Position numbers and translations under genes: made by a program. From Chryseobacterium sp. Tr-659 (lineage in GTDB: Bacteria > Bacteroidota > Bacteroidia > Flavobacteriales > Weeksellaceae), in NCBI RefSeq assembly GCF_011752975.1, contig NZ_VWWP01000002.1, positions 676,784 to 740,783 on the forward strand: 64,000 nucleotides of DNA. The letters run 5' to 3'. A model generated the notes under the pieces. It was not told where the DNA came from and searched no databases. It saw only the letters and a list, made by a program, of their open reading frames with translations. Shown here one piece after another: positions 62,350 through 64,000 of the stretch. Each line of letters opens with the position of its first letter. The first letter of the stretch is position 1.

Positions 62350-64000
62350 TGAGTTACGGTTACAGTTATATTATATTTTTTCTTCATTTCTTGTATAAAA
62401 TTATTTACAACTTGTTGACTTGTACCTCCTTTTAAGAAGGAAGATGTGAATGATTTTAAATCATTCTGAAAGCCCTCGACATAATGAGCTTCAGGAACCA
62501 TACCTCCAATTCCTTCATTCGAAGTAAAAGCACCTTTTGCACCCTTCATTTTATTTCCAGATAACCAGTCTTTAGTATGGTCTTGGGTATAAGTATCCAC
62601 TCCATCAACAGCACTTAATTTTCCAGATTGGTGAGGTGCCATATTATAAGAAAACTCTACCTCATTAGCAGCGTCTGCAAATAAATCAGCATTCTCATTA
62701 ATCATTTGAACTAATCGTTCTGTATATCCTTGACCAAATGCAGCTCCCCTGCTATGAGTATATATTTGTATTTTTTCTATAATTTTCCCTGTCTTTGGAT
62801 CTTTTGCTAACTTTGATAAAATATTTTGAAATTCTTTATCGGTCATAGCCATTCTACCTGCTTGAATTCTATTGATAGGATCATTACCCCATATCCAACT
62901 ACCTTTCTTGATACTCCAATTTCCTGAAAAATCTTGTTGTGCATATCTATCTCCATCTACATAATGGAATTCCCCTCCTGGATTAGGAATGCCTGAACCT
63001 TTTATTGTATTTATTATTGATGATGTCCAATAATTTGAACTTGCTCTTAATGATTCTGATTCAACTCGTCCATTAATTAAAATAGGAAGTTCACCATCTT
63101 TATCTAAATAAAGAATAGGGCTATTAAGAGCATATACATATGGAGATGAACTCTCTAATAATTCACTTTTCGGGTCTATCGTTCCCCACCTTCCTATATC
63201 CGGCATATAGAATCTTGCACCATAATCATACATCCCCGTCTCTTGGAGTTCTTTGCCGTTGTATTTGTACTTATAAGAAGGATTTCCTACCAAAGGATTA
63301 TATCCCTCATGTTTCAATCCGAATGGATAGTAATTGTTTTCCTCTAGAACTTCTATTCCGCTTCCATTGTGGAAATAGCTTAATCTTACATTTCCTAAAT
63401 GGTCTGTATAGTTGTAAATATACTTATTATTTTCAAAATTAAAGTACCCTTCAGAGGTAGGAACAAATTTCAGACTTCCTTCTGTATACTGGAAGCCATC
63501 CAGATAATCTGTGGCCAGGCCTGCGGTTCCATATTTTCTAACCTTCACCCCGTCGGAACGGTAGATATAATTGGTAATTTTCGCATCCTGGGTAACCTGC
63601 CCCGGTAAATTCAAATAATTATACCTGATCGAGGAAATTCCTTTATCGGGATGAATCGTCATATTCCCGTTGTCATCATAGGTGATTTCATTGCCTCCTA
63701 TGGGATAGCCAGAGGGGTTCATATAAGCATCGGATACTTTATCCAACTTGTTTCCTGTGTAATTGTACACCAGGTTATCAATCACCAACGCTGTGGTGCT
63801 TCCCGGAAGTATTCCCTGAGTTCTTATCAAGTTCAGGATGTTTCCGTTCAGATCATATGCGAAAAGTTCATTATACTCCTGAGCGGAAGGATTGCTGTCT
63901 TTCTGGTAAAAGCCTGCGGTAAGCCTGTTCAGATTATCATACACATAACCGTATCTTCTCAGATTGTCATTGGTAACTGTGGATGTTTTCCAATCGATCT
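62346..64000 (-). CDS. Rhs toxin with lipase-like C-terminal tip, 5' end outside the window
   Basis: Open to the right edge, so the N-terminus is missing. Seen: YD repeats (YDNLNRLTAGFYQ, YDLNGNILNLIRT, YDDNGNMTIHPDKG), the Rhs-associated core YTDHLGNVRLSYFHNGSG ... [17 protein letters not shown], then the tip after GRWGTIDPKSELLESSSPYVYA. The tip has THSRGAAFGQGY, an alpha/beta-hydrolase-type nucleophile elbow (Ser at 62751-62753), a later NMAPHQSGKL and a candidate catalytic His in TYTQDHTKDW, like lipase-type effectors. It overlaps its immunity gene. This is the only module with an unbroken frame through the core. Confidence 0.88.
   Translation of the reverse strand, partial: IDWKTSTVTNDNLRRYGYVYDNLNRLTAGFYQKDSNPSAQEYNELFAYDLNGNILNLIRTQGILPGSTTALVIDNLVYNYTGNKLDKVSDAYMNPSGYPIGGNEITYDDNGNMTIHPDKGISSIRYNYLNLPGQVTQDAKITNYIYRSDGVKVRKYGTAGLATDYLDGFQYTEGSLKFVPTSEGYFNFENNKYIYNYTDHLGNVRLSYFHNGSGIEVLEENNYYPFGLKHEGYNPLVGNPSYKYKYNGKELQETGMYDYGARFYMPDIGRWGTIDPKSELLESSSPYVYALNSPILYLDKDGELPILINGRVESESLRASSNYWTSSIINTIKGSGIPNPGGEFHYVDGDRYAQQDFSGNWSIKKGSWIWGNDPINRIQAGRMAMTDKEFQNILSKLAKDPKTGKIIEKIQIYTHSRGAAFGQGYTERLVQMINENADLFADAANEVEFSYNMAPHQSGKLSAVDGVDTYTQDHTKDWLSGNKMKGAKGAFTSNEGIGGMVPEAHYVEGFQNDLKSFTSSFLKGGTSQQVVNNFIQEMKKKYNITVTVTQ

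Noticed and set aside
51388..63608. Repeated 69-codon plus-strand frames starting MVCIVVNILIIFKIKVP in four modules
   Set aside because: They recur because the minus-strand Rhs core recurs; they are antisense shadows of YTDHLGN-type core codons, not a conserved small protein.
51142..64000. CRISPR-like or tandem repeat reading of the recurring blocks
   Set aside because: Repeat units are hundreds of bases, coding and irregularly spaced; they are Rhs cores.

Overview
The window looks like a chromosomal segment of a Bacteroidota bacterium of the family Weeksellaceae, most likely Chryseobacterium or a close relative. The pointers are low G+C, promoters with a TAnnTTTG -7 element instead of a -10 box, few Shine-Dalgarno sequences, two proteins with type IX secretion (T9SS) sorting domains, a bacillithiol operon, and the PurF/PurC and porin types of flavobacteria. 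No rRNA, tRNA or CRISPR array was seen. The genus is an inference from protein style; no search was run.

Left part (1-29.8 kb), mostly ordinary chromosome. It opens with the ligase-associated DNA repair cluster (MBL-fold exonuclease, ATP-dependent ligase, DEXH helicase, PdeM phosphoesterase), with gpmA between helicase and PdeM. Next come a TetR regulator with a palindromic operator in front of a small membrane-protein/rhodanese operon, and a metabolic/regulatory stretch: nitrilase, AraC, DapA-like lyase, cupin, two MocR regulators, an EamA exporter, and a secreted flavodoxin-Rid fusion facing an AraC regulator. Two tandem Crp/Fnr genes sit beside an FNR-like box and an unannotated 44-codon ORF. 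A tightly overlapping bacillithiol operon (YfiT, DUF1569, YtxJ, Crp) follows, then a DEAD-box helicase flanked by two copies of the pncA promoter region, pncA, an amidase, a pseudouridine synthase and aroB.

Middle part (29.9-51.1 kb). Six tandem paralogous outer-membrane beta-barrel genes each carry an element with sigma-54 (-24/-12) spacing. A seventh such element starts a gene-less stretch that ends in a terminator, and an eighth precedes a small charged protein at 50.9 kb. Around these lie GDPD, purF, purC, a DUF3307/SatD pair, two secreted T9SS substrates (endonuclease I type and a metzincin protease), an acyl-CoA dehydrogenase, a lipoprotein with a TNT-like NADase-toxin domain followed by a candidate immunity gene, and a MazG-like/thioredoxin/DUF4230 run.

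Right part (51.1-64 kb). This is an Rhs polymorphic-toxin locus on the minus strand. One full-frame Rhs gene enters from the right edge and ends in a lipase-like tip with its own membrane immunity gene. Behind it lie seven displaced Rhs C-terminal modules. Each has a piece of the same Rhs core, most have a different toxin tip, and most are followed by an apparently intact small immunity gene. The displaced toxin ORFs lack starts and several carry nonsense or frameshift mutations. Module borders carry plus-strand remnants of XRE-type regulators, and one border has an IS transposase remnant. The locus reads as an archive of toxin tips with conserved immunity, able in principle to recombine through the core.
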